Below, in pieces: positions 25,380-36,310 of a DNA stretch of 40,000 nt. This stretch comes from Chondrilla cf. caribensis (lineage: Eukaryota; Porifera; Demospongiae; Chondrillida; Chondrillidae), in NCBI GenBank assembly GCA_964020155.1, contig OZ026554.1, forward strand, positions 1,971,747 to 2,011,746. Reading direction: 5' to 3'. The translations under genes and the position numbers were made by a program. The notes under the pieces were generated by a model, which worked only from the letters and a program-made list of their open reading frames with translations, searched no databases and was not told the origin of the DNA. Positions within the stretch are counted from its first letter, which is position 1; the number at the start of each line of letters is the position of its first letter.

Positions 25380-25570
25380 AGTTGCAGTAATGGATACCTG
25401 TAGGTCTTCCCATAATGAAATTTGCCAATTGGTAGGTTTGACTGAATCCTTCAAAAAGCATTCACTTGTGTATCTTCAACACTTCCCATTGCAACTAGAC
25501 CCCACAAGTCCTCGTGACCCTTTTACCACAGCTTTTAATTTCCAGGATGTCCTTGTAACCTCTATAATTT
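25380..25570 (-). pseudogene. Fossil collagen-like exon, copy 6
   Basis: Contains TSWKLKAVVKGSRG, then an internal deletion removes the GDVGDTGS part. The YTSECFLKDSVKPTNWQ segment survives. Not functional. Confidence 0.4.
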
Positions 25571-25889
25571 TCATGTACATATTGCAGTATCTGCATCTGT
25601 GCATTCGTCAGGTTATTTCATGTTTGGCAGTAATAAGAATCAAGCCCTTGTTTTAATCACTTTCAGTAAGATTGAATGGTAAATTATTACAGAATCACAC
25701 TGTGAGTTGAAATGGGTTCACCTCATAAGGAACTGCTATTGTCTTCAGAAATCGGTCTAGATTGTCTCTGAAGATGTATTATCGTCTTTCAAAGCAGTTC
25801 GATTCCTACGAAAAGCCATTTATTTTGAAATCACTGGCTGTGTGAATAGTTGCTAACAGATAAAGATTTGAGCATTTATCCATAGAAAT
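25571..25889. other. D/E spacer, no gene seen
   Basis: Homologous to parts of 34200-34560. No coding signal recognised. Confidence 0.5.
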
Positions 25890-25945
25890 GGTCAGCCTGG
25901 ATGTCCTCCCACCCACACCTTTTCACCCCCTTTTCAAAATTATGC
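25890..25945 (-). pseudogene. Small collagen-like exon relic downstream of E
   Basis: The minus strand gives FEKGGEKVWVGGHPG and then a stop. Homologous to 6639-6720; the most decayed copy. Confidence 0.35.
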
Positions 25946-25995
25946 AAAGCACCTTTTAACAAAATTATATGTATAATAATATATAGTATATATTT

Positions 25996-26180
25996 AGGAT
26001 ATGTGAAAAGGATTAATTTTGAGCAGTGTTATTGATCATTTACTATCAAGCTCCAGTAGATTCCACTACTTATGCCTCCTGTTTATAGGTTGTGCGTACT
26101 TGAGTTACTATTCTATTTTAAATATATTATATTCATATATTCTGCATCACTGCTGGAAATTAATCCTTTTCACAAATCCT
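25996..26180. mobile_element. MITE of a second family, copy 1
   Basis: 185 bp with 33-bp terminal inverted repeats starting AGGATATGTGAAAAGGATTA; the right TIR is 26148-26180. A copy with the same interior lies at 34749-34995. The interior motif GCTCCAGTAGATTCCACTAC also occurs, without clear ends, at about 26598 and, diverged, at about 7622. No coding capacity; target-site duplication not resolved. Confidence 0.55.
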
Positions 26181-26379
26181 ATCCTTTACTAAATATTATC
26201 TTTCCCATGTAGTACATTTGGTTATTGATTGACACTCACCTCTCTTAAAACTCTACATAGGCATGCATTATCAGATGCTATAAGAATATTATGGTTTATT
26301 GAATTAGATTCAATGTTTCAAGTACATTTGGTTATTGATTTTCCTCACTTGCATGGCCATTTATACAGATTATTATAGA

Positions 26380-26412
<33 letters not shown>

Positions 26413-26951
26413 TATACAATACTACAGACTATAATAATTATACTATTATGCAGCTAGGCAGTTCATATTACCTAGGAATAGTTGAAATAAACCTAGCCTA
26501 CATGTCATTGACTTTACAGCAATGGATCTCAGTGTTGTTTATGTAATGTTGGCATGCATATGCATACGATCATAAGAGATCATTTACCATAAAAGCTCCA
26601 GTAGATTCCACTACTTGTATGCCTTCCTGTTTATATAGGCTGTCTGTGCTTCAGTTATTATTCTGACTCAAATGTCTATTGATGCGAAGTGTTATCTTTG
26701 ACAATACAATAATTTTGGAAAAGTTAGTTCCGAATTCATTTACTAAACAGTTTATATAATGCCGTGTCACCATTTTTCTACTTATAGACTATCCAGAGAT
26801 ATATAATTATCTTATTCTTGAACTGATTACAACACTTTAGGAGTGATAGTAGAAAACAATTTTTTTAATTTTCTTAATTGAATTTGAAACTAGATGCTTG
26901 TAAATGTGTTCGCAATCCTTACATTCCCTGTGGTTACGGCTATCCAATCGA
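26181..26951. other. 3' flank of gene E and D/E spacer
   Basis: Includes a (TA)n run at 26382-26410 and a second copy of the MITE interior at about 26575-26680. About 110 bp after the E stop match B and D. No gene seen. Confidence 0.5.
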
Positions 26952-27973
26952 TTATGGAGGTGGCTCCCCAGGGGCTCCTTTCTCTCCTTTCTCTCCTTTC
27001 TCCCCTGCTTGTGCTGGATCCCCCTTGTCACAATCTGTTCCATTGCGTCCCGGCACTCCTGTCTCCCCTTTAATTCCTGGTTCACCTTTCTGTCCTTCAT
27101 TCCCTGGTTGTCCTTTTTCTCCGCGTTCACCTTTTGTTCCATTAAGACCTTGTGGTCCATGATCACCCTTTTTGCCGTTTTTTCCTTTATGTCCCGACAC
27201 TCCTGTGTCTCCTTTCAGTCCTGGTTCTCCTTTCTGTCCATCATTTCCTTGTTGTCCTGTTTCTCCACGTTCACCTTTTGTTCCATTAAATCCTTTTTCT
27301 CCTACTTCACCCTTTTCTCCCTTTGTTCCATTAAGTCCTGTTGATCCGTTTTCACCCCTCTCTCCAGGTTTTCCCCTGATACCATCCGTTCCATTGAATC
27401 CTGGTACTCCTGTATCTCCTTTTAGTCCTGGTTTACCTCTCCGTCCTTTATTTCCTTGTTGTCCTTTTTCTCCACGCTCACCTTTTGTTCCATTAAGACC
27501 TTGTGGTCCTTGATCCCCCTTTCCACCGTCTGTTCCATTGTATCCTGGCAATCCCGTGTCTCCTTTCAGTCCTGGTTCACCTTTCTGTCCAATATTTCCT
27601 GGGTTTCCTTTTTCTCCACTTTCACCCTTTGTTCCATTAAGACCCTGTAGTCCTGGGTGTCCTATGTCTCCTTTTGGTCCTGGATCTCCATTTTCACCAT
27701 CTGTTCCATTATGCCCTGGCACTCCTGTGTCTCCTTTCAGTCCTGGTTCACCTTTCTGTCCAGCATTTCCTGGTTGTCCCGTTTCTCCACTTTCACCCTT
27801 TGTTCCATTAAGTCCTGTTGGTCCTATGTCTCCTTTAGCACCTGACAGTCCTATTTCTCCTTTCTCACCCTTTGTTCCATTTATCCCATTTGGTCCTGGT
27901 GTTCCTCTGCTCCCTTTTGGTCCAGGTGGACAAATGCAACCATGTTGTCGTCTAGTTCTTTCCAGGAGTTTAT
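26952..27973 (-). CDS. Gene E exon 2: collagen helix with C-terminal Gly substitutions
   Basis: Acceptor TTTCAAACAG| before 27973, then KLLERTRRQHGCICPP and about 107 triplets ending GAPGEPPP and TAA at 26952. Near the C-terminus two helix glycines are replaced: Gly to Cys in GTD-CDK and Gly to Ala in GDP-AQA (about 27005-27035). Otherwise periodicity holds, and the reverse frame to the acceptor is free of stops. With exon 1 the protein is 406 aa. Exon 1 is 4.9 kb away because of a 3.07-kb transposon in the intron. Asn-Gly-Thr steps recur. Likely expressed if the intron is spliced, which the sequence cannot show. Confidence 0.8.
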
Positions 27974-28325
27974 CTGTTTGAAAGTGAAAGTGTTCATGTA
28001 ATCCAGATTAGCAACATGATTCTAATTTGTATAATATGCACATTATACATAAGACATTAACACATACAATATTCATTGACAACATAATACTGTATTGTAT
28101 ATGAGTTTGTACATCCCTGAGACAACATGTACAGAGGGAGTTTTTTCTTGTTAATGTGAGTTTATTTCTTGGTATGATGTTATGTATTAGTTCTACTTAT
28201 ATCAGTGCCTCCAACCTATCAATTTCCTCTTCAGGGAGAAAATAGGCTTATGTCAGTATTTTTTGACAAGCTTCAGTATTTTATTGAACACATCACCATT
28301 GATCGTGATCGTGATTAATTCAATG

Positions 28326-28759
28326 TTCATGTGTCAATTGTGATCTTCAAGGCATCACAGCAAATAGACTTGGTTTTGGTAATATGCTTGCATGCAAAAT
28401 CTGCTGCTATCTTAAAATCTGGAAACATCTTTAATACAGGTCAGATAGTTGATCTGCTGTCTGAAACGACAGATTATGTAAGGCTATAAACTGTGTCATG
28501 CGTATTTCGGCTGAATAACCTTTTTATTTTGGTCTATTTTGTCCCTGTGAAGAAACGTGGTGAGACCTGAACTATTTGACACATCCTTCAGCTTCTGCAG
28601 ATGTACAGCCCCCGAAACGCGCCGCTTTACATTGTTAAAGCCACCATGAGACACAGAGAAGAGATTGGAACACATTTTGCAATAAGCATAGCTGTTTTCT
28701 TTGGAGCTCGAAGCGTTAGACAGTCTATACTCGAAGTATCGCGTGACAGTAACGACCAC
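28326..28759 (-). pseudogene. N-terminal fragment of a hAT-like transposase
   Basis: The first frame, from 28759, has a zinc-finger-like motif Cys-x2-Cys, then SVSHGGFNNVKRR and a His (Gly-Ala-Val-His), typical of the BED-like finger of one hAT-related family. A one-base shift after KKVIQ continues with MTQFIALHNLSFQTADQLSD. A stop and a second shift follow, then MFPDFKIAADFACKHITKTK and ICCDAL. This N-terminal to middle order is as in that family. The DDE core and dimerisation region are absent, since the left TIR lies only about 120 bp further. Non-functional. Confidence 0.65.
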
Positions 28760-29202
28760 CTGCTTTTGAAACGGGCGCTATACTTGGAGCTGGGCGTTTT
28801 AGGCTTTTTTACTGGAGTATCATCACTGCTATCTGGATGTGTCGACGTTAAATCAGCTTCCGAGCTTTCTCCAGATAAATCATTGACAGTTGTAGAACTA
28901 GCTACACAGGGTAGTTATAACGTACATTCGTACTTAGGAGATTTCGGGCGTTTAATGGTTGGAATGTAACGTAATTATCACCTACGTCACGACTCACGGA
29001 GATTTGATTGCGCAATAATATCGTTCAGGCGACAAACGTCGCGAGAAATGACATATTTTATGCGACTATGTAATGTTGAAATGCTATCAGGATACAGTCA
29101 AACATTACCTCCACTTGCATTAGGTGAAATTAAACTCATGCGCTAGAAAAACATATCGGATCAGGCCAAAAAGCGCCTAAAACATCGACCATCTAAACAA
29201 TA

Positions 29203-30413
29203 TCAAGTTCAAGTTCAAGTTCAAGTTCAAATTATTTTAACAGGAGATCTCCACAGCACAATAGGCTGGTATAAAGGAGAATCCTGCAAATACATACCCT
29301 GATACGTAAATAAAATTAATGAATAAGTAACAAAGTAAGAGAACAAGCAATACGACAGAAAAAAAAACAGAACAAAACAATAAGGAGGAACAAAACAAAA
29401 AGAAAACAACAAAGAACGTCAATAGTGAAATAATAATTCAAGACAAGCAATTAATTTCCAAAAAAATAAATACGAAAATGAATAAATAATCAACTTAATC
29501 AATCGAATTCACTGATGTAATATAGAAACTACAGCCGACTTGAACGCTTGGCCTTTGAGTCTTCTGATTTCAAGTGGAAGCCTGTTCCAGACTTTGGAGC
29601 CTGCAAAGGAGAATGTTCTGCGTCCATACTCTGTATTAACTTGACGTACAAACAAGTTTTTGGACCCCCTGGTGATGGCAGTGTCTTGACTCCTAATGTC
29701 CTCGTTGGCTTGAAAAAAACTTCTGAGTTCCAATGGTGCATCCCCAGTCATGATCCTGTGTAGCATCGTGGTTCTTAAGAACTCTCTCCGGCTCTCTAGG
29801 GATGTCCAGCCCAGCTTGTTTCCCAGTTCGGTGGCGGGAGTCAAGGGCGGTTGATCCAGAATGATCCTCATCCCGTAGTTCTGTATTTTTTCGAGTCTGT
29901 TTACAAGCTCTTTGGAACATTCCTGCCAGACTAGACAGCAGTAGTCCAAATGTGGAAGTACTAGGCTGCTATAGAGTCTTTTCTTTAGGGTTGTCGGGAG
30001 GACTTTCCTAAAACGTTTCAGCCTAGAGAGACCAGCCCAGCATTTCCTTGATAGTTCTTTTACATGTTCACGCCACTTCAACCCATCATCAAGAAACACT
30101 CCTAGAGACTTAACGCACTTTGCCCTCTCCAGCTCATGTTCACCAGCAGTTACACAAACATTGATTAGCTCTGACTCCCTACGCTTTCTACTTAACACCA
30201 TCAGTTGAGTCTTTGTCACATTTAAGCACAATTTGTTAGCTAGTACCCATTCTTGTATCTTTCGCAAGTCTTCGTTCAGCTTCATCTGGAGGGCATCACT
30301 GGACGAATCCACTACAGACAGAGTAGTGTCGTCAGCATACTGCCGAGCTTGGCAGTGTGTCAGAATATCAATATCACAATTACGCAAAAGGTTCACGAGC
30401 GGATTACCTTAAA
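29203..30413 (-). mobile_element. 5'-truncated LINE (CR1/L2/Jockey-type) fragment
   Basis: About 1.2 kb. The coding part runs to a stop at 29509. A 278-bp 3' UTR follows and ends in a (TTGAAC)n tail (29203-29230 on the minus strand), a simple-repeat tail typical of CR1/L2-like elements. The 5' end is truncated inside the reverse-transcriptase domain. No target-site duplication found. It is nested in the hAT-like element. Confidence 0.75.
29509..30408 (-). pseudogene. C-terminal part of a LINE reverse transcriptase
   Basis: The open frame begins at truncation (GNPLVNLL) without its own start. It carries the YADDT catalytic box (residues about 20-24), then the thumb region (NKLCLNVTKTQLMVLSRK, KSLGVFLDDGLKW) and the C-terminal RRTFSFAGSKVWNRLP motif common in Jockey/CR1/L2-type elements. 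The palm motifs before YADD, the endonuclease and ORF1 are missing. The frame has stayed open for 300 codons, so the insertion is fairly young. Confidence 0.75.
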
Positions 30414-30617
30414 AACCCACGCGCACTATTCATCCCAGTACAAAATTTAGATACATACCGGTAAGAATCTTCCAAGTTAACGTGGGTCGCAGACGATCTT
30501 CAGGAACCTTGCAATGTTCGAAGCGATGGCTATTACGTCATAACACCTTGCGTAATAACTATAGAAACGTCACATTAAATGGCTGCTAGGAAGGTCGTTT
30601 GTCCAAAATCGTGTTAG

Positions 30618-30906
30618 GCGCATGAGTAGATGGCCTTTTTCTCGTGTTATTATATTTTATAACGATAAAGAACAACATTATCTACAATCTGACGGTGAGG
30701 GAAAACGTTATAAGCAGGTATGTTGAAGTTATGCAAACATTTCGCCGATTTTCCTTGCGTTTTTTTTGCACATTTCAGGACATTTTCAGTTATAACTCCT
30801 GTACTTCAGCTTATAACATCTTCCCTCACGGCAGATCTTTAGATAATGATACATTCTTTCAATTGGTACCGATTTGGAAACCATCTGAGGCCATCTACTC
30901 ATGCGC
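30618..30906. repeat. Inverted repeat with 98-nt arms inside the hAT-like element
   Basis: Left arm 30618-30715 starts GCGCATGAGTAGATGGCC and ends with GTTATAAGC. Right arm 30809-30906 is its imperfect reverse complement of equal length; the ends and the inner third match best. The loop is about 93 nt. It may be a nested foldback/MITE, or the subterminal inverted repeat of another element. Confidence 0.75.
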
Positions 30907-32872
30907 AAAAAGCGATTTTTATCCAAAAGTATAATATTTTTATGATATGTTTATAGCTTCTTGGTAGAAGATATCGAATCAATTCTTTATTTAGACTTTG
31001 AAAGAATGTTGAAATTATTGGTAGAAATGACAAAAATGATCCATCATTATTCCTTCACTTCGTAAACCCGGGTTATTATTTAGGGTTGATTTACTTCCGC
31101 CATTTTGTTGCCGTTTACGGGGTCCGTTATAATGACCCTGTGTAGGTTAGCCATTTTAATTTCCTAAACTAGGACAATGACATCCGTGATTCCCTATTTG
31201 ATATCCGTGATCCGTTTTAACCCCCCCAATTTCCGGGAACATACGGACAAATCCGTGAACTTGGAGGTACTGTTATATATTCAGACATAGTTGGAAAGAG
31301 GCTTGTCTGTACTTGTTGATTGATGTTATGCATAGATATATATGGTATGACATTGATTTGTCATATAAGAGTACTTTATGCATGAATACGATAGCTATTT
31401 GTACATGAACTGTAAATGAGGTAATTATCAGGGAAGTATATGGGGCATTTCCATTATTCAACAGAGGTTTTAGCACAGGTGTCTTGTTATTTAGAATATT
31501 AATTGACAGTTCTCTATGAGTGTTCATAATTAATTTTCTCTCCTGGAAACTAACACTTAACAAGGAAAATATACCTCTTACCTTTTAGGAATTTAATTTT
31601 CAGCAACTTACAGATAAATATCTCAATACCCAGTTGAGCCGATTCAGAATGGTGGCAGTCTCTTACATTCATTAGCAGGCCAGAGTAAAATTCCAGCCAT
31701 GGCTACATTATCAGTCACATATCACCTTTGAACATGTGCATTAGTAGGGGTTCCCACAAGCCTCAATTAAGACTTGATTATGATCAGTTATGGTAGTAAG
31801 GAAATCAAGGTGCAATAGGCTAGGACAAACCCTGACCATGTACCGGTCTTAATTGCACTTGTCAACGAATGCACGATTTTGGTTCTGTCACCATGCTCAC
31901 TGTACTTTGTTGCTTTGGATTCTGAATGAAAACCTATTTTTCTGTCCTTTGTACATGCATGCAAATGCAAACTATCCAAATTGACACTTGTGGAAGTTTC
32001 TCAGACTAAAAATGAAGGAAAATTCAAAAATAAGGGTTTCTATTTTATAGTTATTGAGAATGTAACATTCACTGAATCACATGTGTTTATATTCTCCTTT
32101 ATTGTGTAGACTGGAGACTTCCTCAAGTAAATTATAGTTTGTGTCAGCACGCATGTACGAAGGACAGAAAGTCAGGTTTCCATTTGAAATCTAAAAACGA
32201 AAAGGCCTATAATAATCTGATCGTGGCCGACTTTCTCATTCTTCAATGCAATCAGCTGTTTGTTCACTGTTCACGCCAAAATATGAATATGTATTAGGAG
32301 ACATGTATAGGGGGATGCTGTGATATTTTCGTTCTTATCTAGCAGAAATGAAAACCTACCCCGGGCGAATTCCTATTACTTGCGGCCGAATTTACTACTA
32401 AGGACGCGTAATCGCCGAGAATTAAGAATAGGACTAAACTTGAATGGGAGGGCAAAAGCTTCGTCGAATGTTATAATTTCACCTAAGGTTCTTTCAAAAA
32501 TGAAACCCAAGGAATTCGAGTGGAGGGGGCGAGTTTCTTAACTCGATTGAATTACTAGTGATTTGTCCCTGTACATCCAATCTTCCATTCATACTGATTA
32601 TCGAACTGTTTGAAATGAGTTTCTCGTTTGATATACAATCGTCAAATTCGCCATTCCACATTCGTGTAGTTTCTTACCGCTCCGGTAACGCCGTTGGATG
32701 ATGTCATAGAATGACGCGTATCCATAACCTCTACGGTCGACAACAGGCTTGAAGCACGAAAAGTAGGGACTGTATATTGATATATCATAGAAAGACCTGT
32801 ATAACCTCTATGGTCAGCAGGAGGATTAAAGAGTAGGTACTGTATATTGTATTTGAACCTAGCCAAATTCAC

Positions 32873-33071
32873 CTTTCACTTCAAGTGGTTCCAGTCTCTT
32901 CTCCAAGTGCTCTATCTTCTGGTGAAGTGACTTGATTTCTTCTTGTGACGCCTTCACTCTGTTTTCAAGTTCTGAAAATGCCTTGTGAAAATCTGTGTTC
33001 CCCCCAATACTGGTAGTCACCACACAGCACAAAAGAGCCACTTTTAGAAAGACCTGAATGTTTGGATTCAT
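32873..33071 (-). CDS. Gene E exon 1: signal peptide plus coiled coil
   Basis: Met at 33071. Signal peptide (MNPNIQVFLKVALLCCVVTT), then a coil ending LEPLEVK at the phase-1 donor AAG|GTGAAT, 199 bp as in the paralogs. E is the most diverged copy here (GGNTDFHKAFSELE). An in-frame TAA lies upstream of the conserved HKPPLRVVT region, so translation must start at or near MNPN. This fixes the start for the whole family. Confidence 0.85.
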
Positions 33072-33208
33072 AACTGTAGCTTCAGTCACTACTCTCAGTG
33101 GTGGTTTGTGGTAACCAAACAGAGTAGGCCTTTATATTAGTCACCAGGACAACCAGTCCACTTTTAATTATATTCATTGTGTAATTCTAGGTATGCTTAA
33201 TGTGTAGT

Positions 33209-33221
33209 TGTGTGTGTGTGT

Positions 33222-33274
<53 letters not shown>

Positions 33275-33280
33275 TGTGTA
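33209..33280 (+). repeat. (TG)n microsatellite upstream of gene E
   Basis: TG repeat with one TACG and one GAGTG interruption, 137 bp upstream of the E start. Confidence 0.9.
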
Positions 33281-33405
33281 CATTTGGGGGTTAACATGAG
33301 TTGTGGTAGAGCCTAAACAGTTGAAGTGGTACAGAATTTTGTTACATGTATCAAAGATACGAATCTGAATGACGTTCGACAGAAGCGTTTTATTTTATAT
33401 ATGTC

Positions 33406-33412
<7 letters not shown>

Positions 33413-33450
<38 letters not shown>
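33413..33450 (+). repeat. (TA)n microsatellite
   Basis: Almost pure TA repeat in the spacer upstream of E. It lies in a block otherwise similar to 3780-3830. Confidence 0.85.
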
Positions 33451-33451
<1 letters not shown>

Positions 33452-33754
33452 ACTCATTTCATACACTGTAGGTTTTATATTTATATATGAAGCATTAATA
33501 TAGTATTCTCAAGGTCAGTACACATGTAAAGGTATCATGTTGGACATCATACATTCTTAGTAATACTTGGGAGTGTTGTAATATATATGTATTTTGCTTA
33601 AATACTTCGTCATCAATCATCTTAAATTCTACATTGTTCATACTATACTTATAAAAACATGCAATCACAATGCACATTACCACTTTAATGCTTTAAGCCT
33701 TTATCGTACTTGCATGCTGTTGCTGTTGTTATGGCTATTGTTGTTTTTCAGTGC

Positions 33755-34015
33755 GTGCATAGTTGCACTAATGAATATCTGTAGGACTTCCCATAGTGAA
33801 ATTTGCCAACTGGTAGTTATGACCGAATCCTTCAAAAAGCATTCACTTGTGTATCTTCAACATATCCCAGTGCCCTAGGCTGTCTAGGAGTTTCTTGTAG
33901 TCCTAGTAGATCCAGTATCTCCAACATCTCCTGGTTCCTTGTCAAGACGAGAAGGTTCTCGTGGTCCTTGTGACCCTTCTAGCACATCATTTGATTTCCA
34001 GGATGTCCTTGTGGC
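33755..34015 (-). pseudogene. Fossil collagen-like exon, copy 7
   Basis: The best-preserved copy: the minus frame reads TRTSWKSNDVLEGSQGPREP, then SRLDKEPGDVGDTGSTRTTR and a stop. The frame-shifted continuation is more decayed than at 4078. A fragment of the same block (without the collagen part) is at about 35850-35920. Confidence 0.45.
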
Positions 34016-34574
34016 CCTCTTCCTCTTTTCATATGACATTGTGAACATCTGTACATGTTATCTGTTTCATGTTACAGAAACTAAAGCACATGTAGTGTAC
34101 AGAGGGTTTCATACCAGTATAATAATTACGTGCAATAGCAGAAGTTGAAAATTAATAGTATGCACATGGCATTGACTGAGATCTCTAGCATCATCTATAA
34201 TTATCATGTACATATTGTAGTATCTGCATCTGTGCATTCGCCAGAGCAGCATCAGTCGTTGATTTATGTATTATGACAAAACTATTTTATGTTTTGACAG
34301 TAATAAGAATCAAACCCTTGTTTTAATTACTTTCAGTAGGATTAAATGGTAAGAATTTAATATTGAAGAATTAATTGAAATGGATTCACATTGTAAGGAA
34401 CCCAATGCTATTACCTTTGAAAATCTGTCTGGATTGTCTCTGAAGATGTATCGTCGTCTTTTAGAACAGTTTGATTTCTTCAAAAAGCCATTTGGATTTT
34501 GAAATCAAGGGCTGTGTGAATAATTGTATGAATATACACAGATAAAGAATTAAGCATTTGTATATATGTATGTA
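34016..34574. other. E/F spacer, no gene seen
   Basis: Homologous to 4331-4980 and 17800-18360. No coding signal. Confidence 0.55.
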
Positions 34575-34655
34575 TAGTCCTGGCTGACCTGGAGGTCCTC
34601 CCAACCACACCCTTTCACCCCGCTTTCCACTGTTTCCTTTGTCCTTACATTTTCA
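34575..34655 (-). pseudogene. Small collagen-like exon relic downstream of F
   Basis: The minus strand gives DKGNSGKRGERV, then WLGGPPGQPGL, without a stop. Best-preserved copy of the 6639 relic. No convincing donor or acceptor, and the F helix already ends in a stop 1.6 kb upstream. Confidence 0.45.
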
Positions 34656-34748
34656 CCAATAGGTGGATAACATACATTTATTGATAACAAAATTGTGCAA
34701 AGCATGTTTTGACACATATACTCATATAATATTTTATATTCTATATTT

Positions 34749-34995
34749 AGGATACGCGAAAAGGATTAATTTCGAGCAGTGATGCAAAATTATATATACA
34801 GACTGAGTCTAATTTTGATATATCTATAGATCATTTCCCCTAAAAGCTCCAGTAGATTCCACTACTTATGCCTTCCTGTTTATAGGCTGTGTGCTTGAGT
34901 TTTTATTCTTAATTGTCTTTCAATGTGAAGTATAATATTATATGCATAATATAATTTGGCATCACTGCTCGAAATTAATCCTTTTCACAGATCCT
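34749..34995. mobile_element. MITE of the second family, copy 2
   Basis: 247 bp with 33-bp terminal inverted repeats (AGGATACGCGAAAAGGATTA at left; 34963-34995 at right). Shares its interior and flanks with 25996-26180. Confidence 0.55.
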
Positions 34996-35214
34996 ATCAC
35001 CTTTACTAAATATCAACTTTCACATGTAGTACATTTAGTTATTGATTGACACTCACCTCTCTCAAACTCTACATAGGCATGCATTATCAGATGCTATAAA
35101 AATATTATGTTTTTATATGGTTCATATTCCATATGACACGTATAACAACACCATAGATCTTCCATACCATACATATACTTTTGTATTACATTTCAATAAT
35201 AAGTGCAATACACC

Positions 35215-35620
35215 TTGTGGTGATCACTTAGGTAGATTCACATTCTGCTGCTGGTCACCAGGGGATGCCCAGGGTGCATATTAAACTTATCAACACAAAT
35301 TCGAATGCATACACACACTCCTAAATGTGCTATAGGCCTCGTGGTGATCAGCAAACATATTAAAGGGATATTATCACTCGATTTTGAGCAGTCCTCACTC
35401 TTCGAGGCAGATTCTAACACCGCCAACCTCTTCAGAACAACGTATTCTTCGATTTGAACGGCCTTCACTACAGCCCTAGTACCGAGACATCTCAAAAACG
35501 AACGAATTTCAATGTTGACCGTCCATTTCATGTACATTTAGATAGGCGAAGGTGATAACCGTTCACCGTTGACCTCTTGTGACCTCATCATTGTGGGCGG
35601 TGGGTGTAAAAATGCATATG
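35215..35620. other. Block found only in the E/F spacer
   Basis: This stretch has higher GC and CpG than its surroundings and no counterpart in the other spacers. On the minus strand, 35537-35238 is open and reads MYMKWTVNIEIRSFLRCLGT and onward. I do not recognise a family, and no TIR or tail is evident. It may be a repeat fragment or a foreign insertion. Confidence 0.3.
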
Positions 35621-35928
35621 GTCTATTACTTGTGTACTGCCCGCCCCAAGTAATTTGTTTGTACATCCATTTTCCATGCATACTGTTCTGAACTGATGTT
35701 CAAACTGCTTAGAATGGTTTTGTTTGAGTGAATTGTACCATACACTAGTCATAGAACACAATGTCATGTAATCACTATGCACATTACCACCTTCATGCCT
35801 TTATTGAATTTGCATGTTGTAGCTATGGCTACTGTTGGTTTGCAAATCTTGCAATAGTTGTACTAATGAATAACCGTAAGTCTTCCCATAATGTAATTTG
35901 CCAATTGCAGGGTAGGTTTTACTTGTGC

Positions 35929-35954
35929 GTGTGTGTGCACGTGTGTGAGTGTGA

Positions 35955-36017
<63 letters not shown>

Positions 36018-36018
36018 T
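35929..36018 (+). repeat. (TG)n microsatellite
   Basis: TG repeat, preceded by interrupted TG with CACG and GAG steps, in the 3' flank of F. It corresponds in position to 10409-10487 downstream of C. Confidence 0.9.
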
Positions 36019-36310
36019 GTAATTCATTATTCATGGTATTTATGATAACAATGAAGTCCATTTTCATAAATTCCCATGTGTACTGCTTTCGCATGTTTCC
36101 ACATATATCTTATTTCATTGTCTTATCTTAGCTAATGTCAATATCAACTAATCAATTCAATAAAGTGGTTTTCATATTTGATATAGAAAGTTTGAAATAG
36201 CTCAATAGCAAATTAAGGTAACCCAAATACGTGAAACAAAACCTATTTAAGTAAAGGTAAGCCTAAAGCACTCAATCAAAATTTCATGACATAATTCAGA
36301 ACATGTTGTA

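Larger units (their letters stand above)
28203..31272 (-). mobile_element. hAT-like DNA transposon, defective, in E intron
   Basis: The left end CAGTGCCTCCAA and the right end (minus strand CAGTACCTCCAA) are inverted repeats. TTATAT flanks both sides (28197-28202, 31273-31278), a possible target duplication, though hAT elements usually make 8 bp. The paralogous introns of C, D and F lack the segment at this point. Inside, on the minus strand, are the N-terminal part of a hAT-type transposase, a LINE fragment and a long hairpin. The catalytic part of the transposase is missing, so the element is non-autonomous. Confidence 0.7.
27974..32872 (-). other. Gene E intron 1
   Basis: 4899 bp. Outside the hAT-like element (28203-31272) the flanks align with the paralogous introns, e.g. 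the TCAGACATAGTT landmark just right of the element. The remaining intron (31273-32872) carries the same blocks as F and C. Confidence 0.7.

Noticed and set aside
28601..28969. 122-codon plus-strand frame in the hAT-like element
   Set aside because: It overlaps the minus-strand transposase fragment that has recognisable zinc-finger residues. No family resemblance on the plus strand.
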